Numbered from the stretch's first letter, positions 11,801 to 23,647 are shown. The stretch is 64,000 bases of DNA from Xenopus tropicalis (GCF_000004195.4 NC_030682.2:153141510-153205509); one strand, 5' to 3'. Notes: generated by a model not told the origin, from the sequence alone. Numbers and translations are program-made.

Positions 11801-14800
11801 ACGTACTGAGATGTACTGGGACATACTGGGAAGTACTGGGACGTACTGGGACATACTGGGAAGTACTGGGACATACTGGGAAGTACTGGGACATACTGGG
11901 AAGTACTGGGGTGTACTGGGATGCACTGGGACGTACTGAGATGTACTGGGACGTACTGGGAAGTACTGGGACATACTGGGATGTACTGGGACGTACTGGG
12001 ACATACTGGGAAGTACTGGGACATACTGGGAAGTACTGGGACATACTGGGAAGTACTGGGACGTACTGGGATGCACTGGGACATACTGGGGTGTACTGGG
12101 ATGTACTGGGATGTACTGGGGTGTACTGGGATGCACTGGGACGTACTGGGGTGTACTGGGAAGTACTGGGATGCAATGGGACGTACTGGGAAGTACTGAG
12201 ACATACTGGGATGTACTGGGGTGTACTGGGACGTACTGGGATGTACTGGGATGCACTGGGACATACTGGGAAGTACTGGGACGTACTGGGAAGTACTGGG
12301 GTGTACTGGGACATACTGGGAAGTACTGGGAAGTACTGGGGTGTACTGGGACATACTGGGATGTACTGGGGTGTACTGGGGTGTACTGGGACGTACTGGG
12401 ATGTACTGGGAGGTACTGTGAAGTACTGGGGTGTACTGGGACATACTGGGATGTACTGGGACATACTGGGAAGTACTGGGACGTACTGGGGTGTACTGGG
12501 ACATACTGGGGTGTACTGGGATGTACTGGGAGGTACTGGGGTGTACTGGGACATACTGGGATGTACTGGGACGTACTGGGGTGCACTGGGATGTACTGGG
12601 ATGCACTGGGATGTACTGGGATGTACTGGGATGCACTGGGATGTACTGGGATGCACTGGGATGTACTGGGAGGTACTGGGATGCACTGGGATGTACTGGG
12701 ACGTACTGGGAGGTACTGGGATGCACTGGGACGTACTGGGGTGTACTGGGATGCACTGGGACGTACTGGGAAGTACTGGGGTGTACTGGGACGTACTGGG
12801 ATGCACTGGGACATACTGGGATGTACTGGGATGCACTGGGACATACTGGGATGTACTGGGATGCACTGGGACGTACTGGGATGTACTAGGAGGTACTGGG
12901 ATGTACTGGGATGCACTGGGACATACTGGGATGTACTGGGATGTACTGGGATGCACTGGGACATACTGGGATGTACTAGGAGGTACTGGGATGTACTGGG
13001 ATGCACTGGGACATACTGGGATGTACTGGGGTGTACTGGGATGTACTGGGATGTACTGGGAAGTACTGGGACATACTGGGAAGTACTGGGGCATACTGGG
13101 AAGTACTGGGGCGTACTGGGATGCACTGGGACATACTGGGAAGTACTGGGGTGTACTGGGATGCACTGGGACGTACTGAGATGTACTGGGACATACTGGG
13201 AAGTACTGGGACATACTGGGATGTACTGGGATGCACTGGGATGTACTGGGAAGTACTGGGACATACTGGGAAGTACTGGGACGTACTGGGATGCACTGGG
13301 ACATACTGGGATGTACTGGGGTGTACTGGGATGTACTGGGGTGTACTGGGATGCACTGGGACATACTGGGGTGTACTGGGGTGTACTGGGATGCACTGGG
13401 ACGTACTGGGAAGTACTGGGGCATACTGGGAAGTACTGGGGTGTACTGGGATGCACTGGGACATACTGGGAAGTACTGGGGTGTACTGGGATGCACTGGG
13501 ACGTACTGAGATGTACTGGGACATACTGGGAAGTACTGGGACATACTGGGATGTACTGGGACATACTGGGAAGTACTGGGGTGTACTGGGATGCACTGGG
13601 ACGTACTGAGATGTACTGGGACGTACTGGGAAGTACTGGGACATACTGGGAAGTACTGGGACATACTGGGAAGTACTGGGACATACTGGGAAGTACTGGG
13701 ACGTACTGGGATGCACTGGGACATACTGGGGTGTACTGGGATGTACTGGGATGTACTGGGATGTACTGGGGTGTACTGGGATGCACTGGGACGTACTGGG
13801 GTGTACTGGGGTGTACTGGGAAGTACTGGGATGCAATGGGACATACTGGGAAGTACTGAGACATACTGGGATGTACTGGGGTGTACTGGGACGTACTGGG
13901 ATGTACTGGGATGCACTGGGACATACTGGGAAGTACTGGGACATACTGGGAAGTACTGGAACGTACTGGGATGCACTGGGACATACTGGGAAGTACTGGG
14001 ACATACTGGGATGTACTGGGACATACTGGGAAGTACTGGGGTGTACTGGGATGCACTGGGATGTACTGGGAAGTACTGGGGTGTACTGGGATGCACTGGG
14101 ACGTACTGGGGTGTACTGGGATGCACTGGGAAGTACTGGGACATACTGGGATGCACTGGGACGTACTGGGATGTACTGGGACATACTGGGATGTACTGGG
14201 ACGTACTGGGATGTACTGGGACATACTGGGAGGTACTGGGATGTACTGGGACATACTGGGAGGTACTGGGAGGTACTGGGATGTACTGGGATGCACTGGG
14301 ACGCACTGGGATGTACTGGGACATACTGGGACGCACTGGGACGCACTGGGACGTACTGGGATGCACTGGGATGCACTGGGACGTACTGGGATGTACTGGG
14401 ACATACTGGGACGCACTGGGACGCACTGGGACGTACTGGGATGCACTGGGACGTACTGGGACGTACTGGGAGGTACTGGGGCGTACTGGGATGTACTGGG
14501 ATGCACTGGGGTGTACTGGGATGTACTGGGATGCACTGGGGTGTACTGGGATGTACTGGGATGCACTGGGACGTACTGGGAGGTACTGGGGTGTACTGGG
14601 AGGTACTGGGGTGTACTGGGGTGTACTGGGAGGTACTGGGGTGTACTGGGATGTACTGGGATGCACTGGGAGGTACTGGGATGCACTGGGACATACTGGG
14701 ATGTACTGGGATGTACTGGGAGGTACTGGGATGTACTGGGATGTACTGGGGTGTACTGGGATGTACTGGGATGCACTGGGAGGTACTGGGATGCACTGGG

Positions 14801-17800
14801 ACATACTGGGACGTACTGGGATGCACTGGGATGCACTGGGAGGTACTGGGATGCACTGGGGTGTACTGGGATGCACTGGGAGGTACTGGGATGCACTGGG
14901 ACGTACTGGGATGCACTGGGACGTACTGGGATGCACTGGGACGTACTGGGATGCACTGGGATGCACTGAGAGGTACTGGGATGCACTGGGACATACTGGG
15001 ACGTACTGGGATGCACTGGGAGGTACTGGGAATGCTCAGCAGGATTATCAGGGAGCCTCCCAGTTGCAGAGAAACCTACAGAGACATTTGGCTCCGTTTC
15101 CCACAAACAGGTCGGAACAGTAACAGACGCGCGGCCCTTGGATGGGAGCCCAGAGGGGTCAGAATTCTGACGGAGCAGCTCAGCACATTAAAGGGAAAGG
15201 GCGGGTCCTTATTAACCCTCGCACGCCATGCAGTGTGGGCTCTACTCATGTACACGCTGTGCAACTGTAACTCCCACCCCGAGTAGCTACTACCTCTTGC
15301 TGCCAGTCTGGAACATATTTACCCAAGAGGCACTCAATGTTCCGTGCCCGGGGCGGCAGCTTTATGGGGGTGTTTATAGGGTAAGGAAATACACTCCCCC
15401 GTGCACAGGAAGCAGAGACAGTCACATGGGTACCAGGAAATACACTCCCCCGTGCACAGGAAGCAGAGACAGTCACATGGGTACCGGGAAATACACTCCC
15501 CCGTGCACAGGAAGCAGAGACAGTCACATGGGTACCAGGAAATACACTCCCCCGTGCACAGGAAGCAGAGACAGTCACATGGGTACCAGGAAATACACTC
15601 CCCCGTGCACAGGAAGCAGAGACAGTCACATGGGTACCAGGAAATACACTCCCCCGTGCACAGGAAGCAGAGACAGTCACATGGGTACCAGGAAATACAC
15701 TCCCCCGTGCACAGGAAGCAGAGACAGTCACATGGGTACCGGGAAATACACTCCCCCGTGCACAGGAAGCAGAGACAGTCACATGGGTACCAGGAAATAC
15801 ACTCCCCCGTGCACAGGAAGCAGAGACAGTCACATGGGTACCAGGAAATACACTCCCCCGTGCACAGGAAGCAGAGACAGTCACACGGGTACCGGGAAAT
15901 ACACTCCCCCGTGCAAAGGAAGCAGAGACAGTCACACGGGTACCGGGAAATACACTCCCCCGTGCACAGGAAGCAGAGACAGTCACATGGGTACCGGGAA
16001 ATACACTTCCCCGTGCACAGGAAGCAGAGACAGTCACATGGGTACCAGGAAATACACTCCCCCGTGCACAGGAAGCAGAGGACAGTCACATGGGTACCGG
16101 GAAATACACTTCCCCGTGCACAGGAAGCAGAGACAGTCACATGGGTACCAGGAAATACACTCCCCCGTGCACAGGAAGCAGAGACAGTCACACGGGTACC
16201 GGGAAATACACTCCCCCGTGCACAGGAAGCAGAGACAGTCACACGGGTACCAGGAAATACACTCCCCCGTGCACAGGAAGCAGAGACAGTCACATGGGTA
16301 CCAGGAAATACACTCCCCCGTGCACAGGAAGCAGAGACAGTCACATGGGTACCGGGAAATACACTCCCCCGTGCACAGGAAGCAGAGACAGTCACATGGG
16401 TACCAGGAAATACACTCCCCCGTGCACAGGAAGCAGAGACAGTCACACGGGTACCAGGAAATACACTCCCCCGTGCACAGGAAGCAGAGACAGTCACACG
16501 GGTACCAGGAAATACTCTCCCCCGTGCACAGGAAGCAGAGACAGTCACACGAGTACCAGGAAATACACTCCCCCGTGCACAGGAAGCAGAGACAGTCACA
16601 TGGGTACCAGGAAATACACTCCCCCGTGCACAGGAAGCAGAGACAGTCACATGGGTACCAGGAAATACACTCCCCCGTGCAAAGGAAGCAGAGACAGTCA
16701 CATGGGTACCAGGAAATACACTCCCCCGTGCAAAGGAAGCAGAGACAGTCACACGGGTACCGGGAAATACACTCCCCCATGCACAGGAAGCAGAGACAGT
16801 CACATGGGTACCGGGAAATACACTCCCCCGTGCAAAGGAAGCAGAGACAGTCACATGGGTACCAGGAAATACTCTCCCCCGTGCAAAGGAAGCAGAGACA
16901 GTCACACGGGTACCAGGAAATACACTCCCCAGTGCAAAGGAAGCAGAGACAGTCACACGGGTACCAGGAAATACACTCCCCCGTGCACAGGAAGCAGAGA
17001 CAGTCACATGGGTACCGGGAAATACACTCCCCCGTGCACAGGAAGCAGAGACAGTCACATTTATACATATGGGTAGGAGGTGCCATAGTGTTTCCCTTAG
17101 ACAGTACAGTATGGGGGTACAGCTTATTGTGTGCCCAGAACATTCCCTCTCTGTATATTTGTATTTATACATATGGGTAGGGGGTGCCATAGTGTTTCCC
17201 TTAGACAGTACAGTATGGGTGTACAGCTTATTGTGTGCCCAGAACATTCCCTCTCTGTATATTTGTATTTATACATATGGGTAGGGGGTGCCATAGTGTT
17301 TCCCTTAGACAGTACAGTATGGGGGTACAGCTTATTGTGTGCCCAGAACATTCCTTCTCTGTATATTTGTATTTATACATATGGGTAGGGGTGCCATAGT
17401 GTTTCCCTTAGACAGTACAGTATGGGGGTACAGCTTATTGTGTGCCCAGAACATTCCTTCTCTGTATATTTGTATTTATACATATGGGTAGGGGGTGCCA
17501 TAGTGTTTCCCTTAGACAGTACAGTATGGGGGTACAGCTTATTGTGTGCCCAGAACATTCCTTCTCTGTATATTTGTATTTATACATATGGGTAGGGGTT
17601 GCCATAGTGTTTCCCTTAGACAGTACAGTATGGGGGTACAGCTTATTGTGTGCCCAGAACATTCCTTCTCTGTATATTTGTATTTATACATATGGGTAGG
17701 AGGTGCCATAGTGTTTCCCTTAGACAGTACAGTATGGGGGTACAGCTTATTGTGTGCCCAGAACATTCCTTCTCTGTATATTTGTATTTATACATATGGG

Positions 17801-20800
17801 TAGGGGGTGCCATAGTGTTTCCCTTAGACAGTACAGTATGGGGGTACAGCTTATTGTGTGCCCAGAACATTCCTTCTCTGTATATTTGTATTTATACATA
17901 TGGGTAGGGGTGCCATAGTGTTTCCCTTAGACAGTACAGTATGGGGGTACAGCTTATTGTGTGCCCAGAACATTCCTTCTCTGTATATTTGTATTTATAC
18001 ATATGGGTAGGGGTGCCATAGTGTTTCCCTTAGACAGTACAGTATGGGGGTACAGCTTATTGTGTGCCCAGAACATTCCTTCTCTGTATATTTGTATTTA
18101 TACATATGGGTAGGAGGTGCCATAGTGTTTCCCTTAGACAGTACAGTATGGGGGTACAGCTTATTGTGTGCCCAGAACATTCCTTCTCTGTATATTTGTA
18201 TTTATACATATGGGTAGGGGGTGCCATAGTGTTTCCCTTAGACAGTACAGTATGGGGGTATAGCTTATTGTGTGCCCAGAACATTCCCTCTCTGTATATT
18301 TGTATTTATACATATGGGTAGGAGGTGCCATAGTGTTTCCCTTAGACAGTACAGTATGGGGGTACAGCTTATTGTGTGCCCAGAACATTCCCTCTCTGTA
18401 TATTTGTATTTATACATATGGGTAGGAGGTGCCATAGTGTTTCCCTTAGACAGTACAGTATGGGGGTACAGCTTATTGTGTGCCCAGAACATTCCTTCTC
18501 TGTATATTTGTATTTATACATATGGGTAGGGGTTGCCATAGTGTTTCCCTTAGACAGTACAGTATGGGGGTACAGCTTATTGTGTGCCCAGAACATTCCT
18601 TCTCTGTATATTTGTATTTATACATATGGGTAGGGGTGCCATAGTGTTTCCCTTAGACAGTACAGTATGGGGGGTACAGCTTATTGTGTGCCCAGAACAT
18701 TCCTTCTCTGTATATTTGTATTTATACATATGGGTAGGGGTGCCATAGTGTTTCCCTTAGACAGTACAGTATGGGGGTACAGCTTATTGTGTGCCCAGAA
18801 CATTCCTTCTCTGTATATTTGTATTTATACATATGGGTAGGAGGTGCCATAGTGTTTCCCTTAGACAGTACAGTATGGGGGTACAGCTTATTGTGTGCCC
18901 AGAACATTCCCTCTCTGTATATTTGTATTTATACATATGGGTAGGGGGTGCCATAGTGTTTCCCTTAGACAGTACAGTATGGGGGTATAGCTTATTGTGT
19001 GCCCAGAACATTCCCTCTCTGTATATTTGTATTTATACATATGGGTAGGAGGTGCCATAGTGTTTCCCTTAGACAGTACAGTATGGGGGTACAGCTTATT
19101 GTGTGCCCAGAACATTCCTTCTCTGTATATTTGTATTTATACATATGGGTAGGGGGTGCCATAGTGTTTCCCTCACCTCCACATAGTTGAGATTGACCCG
19201 GTATTTGGCGGCCATATCTAGGAAAAGCTGACAGTTCATCTGATCCAGGATGATGTAGACAGGGATGCGCCGATTGGCCGCGTCGAGCAGTTCGCTCAGA
19301 ATATCCGCATCGGTGAATATGTCCATGACGATCCCAATTACCTGGCAACAAAAGCAGAAAGATTAGTGGCAGTTGCACTGGCCGGGGCTTCCCTGATAGA
19401 GCGCGTTGGTCTCAAAGGCCCCAGATCAGACCAAAGGGTTTTCTGGTCAGAGGTTAAATGTCGGGGTACAGTCAGGTACCCCGGGGCAGATTCAGTATAT
19501 TTACCTGTATGTACAGCCCGAAGGGTTATATATAGCCCCTCCCTCTCATATTGTACAAGGGAACCCCCTATACATTGCCCCTGTGGGGCACTCACCCCCG
19601 TACATCAAATCGACAGAAGATTCCAGAATGACATGTAATGACTCGTAGAAGCTTCTGATTGGCCAACTGTTTTTACTATTAAATGGGAGGCACCTGTGGC
19701 TGTTTTTAAGCATCTACCATAGAAAATCTGTATATACCCCGGCGGGCAGCACATACAGGTATATACCCCGGCGGGCAGCACATACAGGTATATACCCCGG
19801 CGGGCAGCACATACAGGTATATACCCCGGCGGGCAGCACATACAGGTATATACCCCGGCGGGCAGCACATACAGGTATATACCCCGGCGGGCAGCACATA
19901 CAGGTATATACCCCGGCGGGCAGCACATACAGGTATATACCCCGGCGGGCAGCACATACAGGTATATACCCCGGCGGGCAGCACATACAGGTATATACCC
20001 CGGCGGGCAGCACATACAGGTATATACCCCGGCGGGCAGCACATACAGGTATATACCCCGGCGGGCAGCACATACAGGTATATACCCCGGCGGGCAGCAC
20101 ATACAGGTATATACCCACCGGCCGCCGGCCAGCACATACAGGTATATACCCCGCCGGCCAGCACATACAGGTATATACCCCGCCGGGCAGCACATACAGG
20201 TATATACCCCGCCGGCCAGCACATACAGGTATATACCCCGCCGGGGAGCACATACAGGTATATACCCCGGCGGGCAGCACATACAGGTATATACCCCGGC
20301 GGGCAGCACATACAGGTATATACCCCGCCGGGCAGCACATACAGGTATATACCCCGCCGGGCAGCACATACAGGTATATACCCCGCCGGGCAGCACATAC
20401 AGGTATATACCCCCCTGAGCAGCACATACAGGTATATACCCCGACAGGTGATAACACAGAATGATTTACCTGCTTTAACCCCTTACCTGCTGGGCGGATC
20501 TGATCATCCTTCGCACCTCCTCTTTAATGGTTGGGTTGTCGGGGGGCGGGGGGTGCATTAAGGTGGTCACTTCCGTTCCCTGGAAGCCGTAGATCGTGGG
20601 CCAGCCAAGATCCAGTTCTGGGGCCGCCGTGTCCGAGTCCATTGGCCAGTAAGTCCCCGAGGAGCCGTCGGCATCCTCCTGCGAGCCATACACGCTGTCG
20701 GGGTACGGGTTCTCCTGGCCGCTCTCGGGGGGTCTCTGCAAACTCCTGCTGATATGTTCCACCTCGTTGGGGCACAGGAAGTCGGGGGCCCCCTCCTCCA

Positions 20801-20942
20801 TAAGGAACTGCTCGTAGGCCTCGGGGCCATTCTCCGCCAGCGCATCGATGGCGATACGGTAATACTCCTTATAGTGCGGCGGCAGGTAATTGGGGTCCAG
20901 GGGATTCTCCCCCTGCGAGGAGCTCTGGGAGCGACGGGCCAT
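5734..20942 (-). CDS. fam83h: FAM83H, complete coding region in four coding exons
   Basis: Join, read on the minus strand: 20942-20487, 19341-19177, 9597-9473, 8821-5734; 3834 nt, 1277 residues plus TAG. The start [11 protein letters not shown] and the order of segments match vertebrate FAM83H as I know it (human 1179 aa). The N-terminal DUF1669 domain (about residues 20-285) is a degenerate phospholipase-D fold: the Asp of the pseudo-HKD motif is at 239 (KFLLVD) but His/Lys are replaced (GNLQEK). The CK1-binding phenylalanines are present: FMWSF at 250-254 and FDEEFRILF at 273-281, each three residues later than in human. The remaining ~1000 residues are low-complexity, Ser/Gln-rich and contain internal repeats. 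Known role of the family: CK1 scaffold on keratin filaments in epithelia; human truncations cause amelogenesis imperfecta. All introns carry minisatellites. Identification is by recall of the family, not by a search. Confidence 0.96.
8878..9292 (+). repeat. Minisatellite in fam83h intron 4, ~69-bp unit, about 7 copies
   Basis: The first four to five copies are ~69 bp with GGGTATCAGACAATCCCATA and GGGCAAAGCTGGGCCACAC. The last copies lack the 11-bp AAAGCTGGGCC-type segment and part of the linker (54-58 bp). The array lies between exon 5 and exon 4. Confidence 0.95.
9473..9597 (-). CDS. fam83h: fam83h exon 4
   Basis: 125 nt: 41 codons plus the first two bases (AG) of a Ser codon completed by exon 5. 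Acceptor CATTCAG| at 9598, donor ACAG|GTAGGG with the intron starting at 9472. The translation starts [14 protein letters not shown] and includes KFLLVDC and VLSGTY, the second half of the DUF1669 pseudo-HKD region. It is too short to stand out as an ORF; it was found by looking for the segment missing between exons 3 and 5. Intron 3 (9598-19176) is 9.6 kb, almost all satellite; intron 4 (8822-9472) is 651 bp. Confidence 0.93.
9811..15030 (+). repeat. 10-bp minisatellite in fam83h intron 3, about 520 copies
   Basis: 5.2 kb of nearly unbroken 10-mers with invariant core ACTGGG and a variable first four bases (ATGT, ATGC, ACGT, ACAT, GTGT, AAGT, AGGT, ACGC). Rare variants ACTGAG, ACTAGG and ATGCAATGGG mark positions. 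A period of 10 without stops gives open frames on both strands, including one of 1767 codons on the minus strand (9803-15106); these are not genes. A higher-order duplication of about 1.7 kb is visible. Confidence 0.98.
15031..15385. other. Unique intronic spacer (fam83h intron 3)
   Basis: 355 bp between two arrays. No gene, RNA or transposon signature recognised. Confidence 0.6.
15386..17060 (+). repeat. 51-bp minisatellite, first array, about 32 copies
   Basis: The unit contains GGAAATACACTCCCCCGTGC, GGAAGCAGAGACAGTCAC and GGGTACC. The main variants are GCACAGG/GCAAAGG, ACATGGG/ACACGGG and ACCAGG/ACCGGG. 51 is divisible by three and the unit has no stop in several frames, so long repetitive ORFs (17-residue period) appear. 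A second array of the same family lies at 26290-28582. Confidence 0.97.
17061..19170 (+). repeat. 104-bp minisatellite, about 20 copies, abutting exon 3
   Basis: The unit includes TTATACATATGGGTAG, CCATAGTGTTTCCC, GACAGTACAGTATGGGG and TATTGTGTGCCCAGAACATT. Copies are nearly identical. The left edge joins the 51-bp array directly (…CAGTCACAT|TTATACATAT). The right edge runs into the splice donor of fam83h exon 3, with about 6 bp of intron between donor and array. Confidence 0.97.
19177..19341 (-). CDS. fam83h: fam83h exon 3
   Basis: Exactly 55 codons, phase 0 on both sides. The acceptor is TTGCCAG| at 19342; the donor is GTGGAG|GTGAGG, with the intron starting at 19176. The translation begins [15 protein letters not shown] and ends VNLNYVE. 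This is part of the DUF1669 pseudo-phospholipase core ([18 protein letters not shown] and LFLDMA are conserved in FAM83 proteins). The downstream intron turns into a 104-bp satellite only about 6 bp after the donor. Confidence 0.94.
19727..20448 (+). repeat. 30-bp minisatellite in fam83h intron 2, about 24 copies
   Basis: The unit contains CAGCACATACAGGTATATAC and a GC block varying between CCCGGCGGG, CCCGCCGGG and CCCGCCGGCC. The first ~13 copies are identical, the rest variable. The 30-bp period creates Cys-rich minus-strand ORFs (10-residue period) that are not genes. Confidence 0.97.
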
Positions 20943-20975
20943 CGGGCTGCACCACAGGGGGGCGAGAGGCGGGAC
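20487..20975 (-). CDS. fam83h: fam83h exon 2 (first coding exon)
   Basis: The acceptor (pyrimidine-rich stretch ending GGCAG) lies at 20976-20977. There are 33 nt of 5' UTR to the ATG at 20942-20940, then 152 codons ending ...RMIRSAQQ with donor CAG|GTAAGG (intron begins at 20486). Phase 0. The translation holds the family signature [10 protein letters not shown] and the SSGTYWP / ELDLGWP / [10 protein letters not shown] blocks. +4 after the ATG is G, a fair Kozak position. The ATG is supported by the conserved [11 protein letters not shown] start. Because an acceptor precedes the ATG, at least one non-coding exon must lie further upstream on the minus strand. Confidence 0.95.
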
Positions 20976-21514
20976 CTGCCAGGAAACAGAGTGTTAGCCT
21001 TTGGGCCCAAACATATTACATACATGCGCAGCTACACGGGAACATCATATGAACTCGCTTTCTCCAACGTGAAACTTTAAATGTTATCTAGTTGCTAAGG
21101 ACAATGCCCCCAGCAACCAGAAATCCAAAGGATCGATCAGCCATAACATATTGCTTTCCTGCCGCGCGGTCCCTTCCATCTGCCATACTGGCCCTTGTTA
21201 CTAGGACAACTAAGCCTTAGCAACCTCAAAAGCCACAAAACCATTGGAGTTCATAGATCACCCACTTCTCCTGAGTATTTACAGGCAAACAAATCCCCAT
21301 GTACTTTCCCTTTAACCATCCCGGGCGGCCCTTCCGGTTTAGTCAGCAGCATCTGAACCCCCCCAGGCCCTGGGCTGCGCCCCTTCCATCCAATCTGCAT
21401 TCATGTCTGTGCTCATAGGGGCCCCGGGAATCCCACGGTTGGTCTCTAAGGGCCGGCTTTACAGCCCTGTGGCCCCCGGCGTTAGGTGCCCCCCAAGCAG
21501 ACAACAGCAGATGA
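20976..21514. other. Start of fam83h intron 1, non-repetitive
   Basis: It holds the polypyrimidine tract and acceptor of exon 2, then AT-rich sequence resembling decayed frog MITE (TAGTTGCTAAGGACAATGCC, CCTTAGCAACC). No coding feature seen. Confidence 0.5.
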
Positions 21515-22327
21515 AACTGTGGGTAGGTACACAGGGCAGGTAGGTACATAGGGCAGGTAGGTACATAGGGCAGGTAGGCACACAGGGCAGGTAGGTACAT
21601 AAGGCAGGTAGGTACACAAGGCAGGTAGGTACATAGGGCAGGTAGGTACATAGGGCAGGTAGGTACATAGGGCAGGTAGGTACATAGGGCAGGTGGGCAC
21701 ACAGGGCAGGTAGGTACATAGGGCAGGTAGGTACATAGGGCAGGTAGGTACACAGGGCAGGTAGGTACATAGGGCAGGTAGGTACATAGGGCAGGTAGGT
21801 ACATAGGGCAGGTGGGCACACAGGGCAGGTAGGTACATAGGGCAGGTAGGTACATAGGGCAGGTAGGTACATAGGGCAGGTAGGCACACAGGGCAGGTAG
21901 GCACACAGGGCAGGTAGGTACATAAGGCAGGTAGGTACACAAGGCAGGTAGGCACACAAGGCAGGTAGGTACACAGGGCAGGTAGGTACATAGGGCAGGT
22001 AGGTACACAGGGCAGGTAGGTACATAGGGCAGGTAGGCACACAGGGCAGGTAGGCACATAGGGCAGGTAGGTACACAGGGCAGGTAGGCACACAGGGCAG
22101 GTAGGTACACAGGGCAGGTAGGCACATAGGGCAGGTAGGTACACAGGGCAGGTAGGTACATAGGGCAGGTAGGCACACAGGGCAGGTAGGTACACAGGGC
22201 AGGTAGGCACATCAGGGCAGGTAGGTACACAGGGCAGGTAGGTACACAGGGCAGGTAGGTACACAGGGCAGGTAGGTACACAGGGCAGGTAGGTACACAG
22301 GGCAGGTAGGCACACAGGGCAGGTAGA
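21515..22327 (+). repeat. 17-bp minisatellite, about 47 copies
   Basis: Unit GGTAC(A)(C/T)A(G)GGGCAGGTA with variants GGCACACA and GGTACATA. The 17-bp period leaves long Cys/Pro/Leu ORFs on the minus strand, which are artefacts. Every unit carries CAGGTA, a donor-like hexamer on the plus strand. Confidence 0.96.
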
Positions 22328-22534
22328 GCTGCACCACTGCCGTGAGCAATTCCACCCCACCAATAGGGAAGGTTGCCCAGTGCCCAGCAATAACCCCCAT
22401 GCGGGGCAACAACTCCCAGCAATTTGCAGCCAATGAGAAATGAGCAGCACTGATACTGCAACGGCCGAGCCCTTTATCCAACAGAACCCGGGGCCCAAGG
22501 ATTCTGGATAACAGATCCCACAGCATATCCCATG
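22328..22534. other. Unique intronic spacer
   Basis: About 200 bp between two arrays. Nothing recognisable. Confidence 0.5.
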
Positions 22535-22930
22535 TAATTCCTGGGGCCCATATCCCCGGCCGGTGCCGCTGAGAAGCCCGGGGCAGATTGGGGCCCATAT
22601 CCCCGGCCGGTGCCGCTGAGAAGCCCGGGGCAGATTGGGGCCCATATCCCCGGCCGGTGCCGCTGAGAAGCCCGGGGCAGATTGGGGCCCATATCCCCGG
22701 CCGGTGCCGCTGAGAAGCCCGGGGCAGATTGGGGCCCATATCCCCGGCCGGTGCCGCTGAGAAGCCCGGGGCAGATTGGGGCCCATACGGGGCCGGTGCC
22801 GCTGAGAAGCCCGGGGCAGATTGGGCCCATACGGGGCCGGTGCCACTGAGAAGCCCGGGGCAGATTGGGGCCCATACGGGGCCGGTGCCGCTGAGAAGCC
22901 CGGGGCAGATTGGGGCCCATACGGGGCCGG
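22535..22930 (+). repeat. GC-rich minisatellite, ~45-48-bp unit, 8-9 copies
   Basis: The unit contains GGTGCCGCTGAGAAGCCCGG and GGGGCCCATA. Early copies carry CATATCCCCGGCCGG; later ones have the shorter CATACGGGGCCGG. Confidence 0.95.
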
Positions 22931-23534
22931 CAGGATCCAAACAAACCCAAATTCTGAGAAGCAACAAATTCCCTTTGTAAGAAAATTCCCCCAAAAAGAA
23001 GCAACTTCCAGAGATGATTCCGGGCCGGTTCCTTCCCACTCGGATCCCTCGGAACCTTAGGCCCAACTGCCCCCGAGCCCATAAGGAAAGGCACCTGGCA
23101 ATGAGGTGCGGCCCATGGGCCGGCGGTTCCGCAGGGTCCCGGGCTCAGCGGTGCAGTCAGTGAATGGGCTCTTGGGGCCCCCGGGGGACACAGGAAGGGT
23201 GTGAGTCCATGAATGGAATCTGACACATCCTGATTGTACAAACAGACAGGTTGGGGCTCCGCCTCCCGCCCAGATCCGTGCAACGCACACTCTTAAAGGC
23301 ACAGCGCGCGGGAGAGTAGTGGCCCCCGGGCAGCTCCAATCAACACAGCCCTTTGCTCTCAGTGGGGGCTGTTATAGAGTTCAGGGTCTGTAGGGCCCCC
23401 CAGGGGCTGGAACCCAGGGCCCACTTATGTATCACTGTAGGTAGTTATATGGGCCCTAAGGTGCGGGGCCCGACAATCCTGCCCCATAACGATGTTCCGA
23501 CAGCCCAAATAAACACAACGATAGGAAGGGGTAA
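22931..23534. other. Unique intronic stretch
   Basis: No gene recognised; short ORFs only. Tandem arrays flank it on both sides. Confidence 0.5.
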
Positions 23535-23583
23535 TAACACACCGGGGGCAATAACACACCGGGGGCAATAACACACCGGGGCC
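23535..23583 (+). repeat. 18-bp unit, three copies
   Basis: Three perfect copies of a unit with GGGGCAATAACACACC. Confidence 0.85.
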
Positions 23584-23647
23584 CTCGTCCATCCATTTGG
23601 CCCCTTCTGGCCAAGGTCAGACTGTGTACGGCTTCCTTAAGCCTGGG

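Noticed and set aside
9811..15030. Telomeric or interstitial telomere repeat
   Set aside because: The unit is 10 bp with ACTGGG core; no TTAGGG runs are present.
9803..15106. 1767-codon minus-strand ORF and many other long ORFs over 9.8-15.1 kb
   Set aside because: Pure translation of the 10-bp array; the 30-bp frame period has no stop codons. Similar ORFs are open on both strands and the region lies in fam83h intron 3.
15386..17060. CRISPR array (regular direct repeats)
   Set aside because: Units are contiguous with no unique spacers; the genome is eukaryotic.
15228..17247. ORFs of 627-650 codons on both strands
   Set aside because: The 51-bp repeat is a multiple of three without stops; no start context, no domain, all frames equally open.
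19605..20457. Cys-rich minus-strand ORFs (240-263 codons)
   Set aside because: 10-residue translation of the 30-bp array in fam83h intron 2.
20524..21080. Other-frame ORFs at fam83h exon 2 (up to 152 codons)
   Set aside because: Shadows of the exon; the retained frame alone matches FAM83H and splices in phase.
21343..22461. Cys/Leu/Pro-rich minus-strand ORF of 372 codons, membrane-protein-like by eye
   Set aside because: Translation of the 17-bp array; hydrophobic periodicity comes from the repeat.
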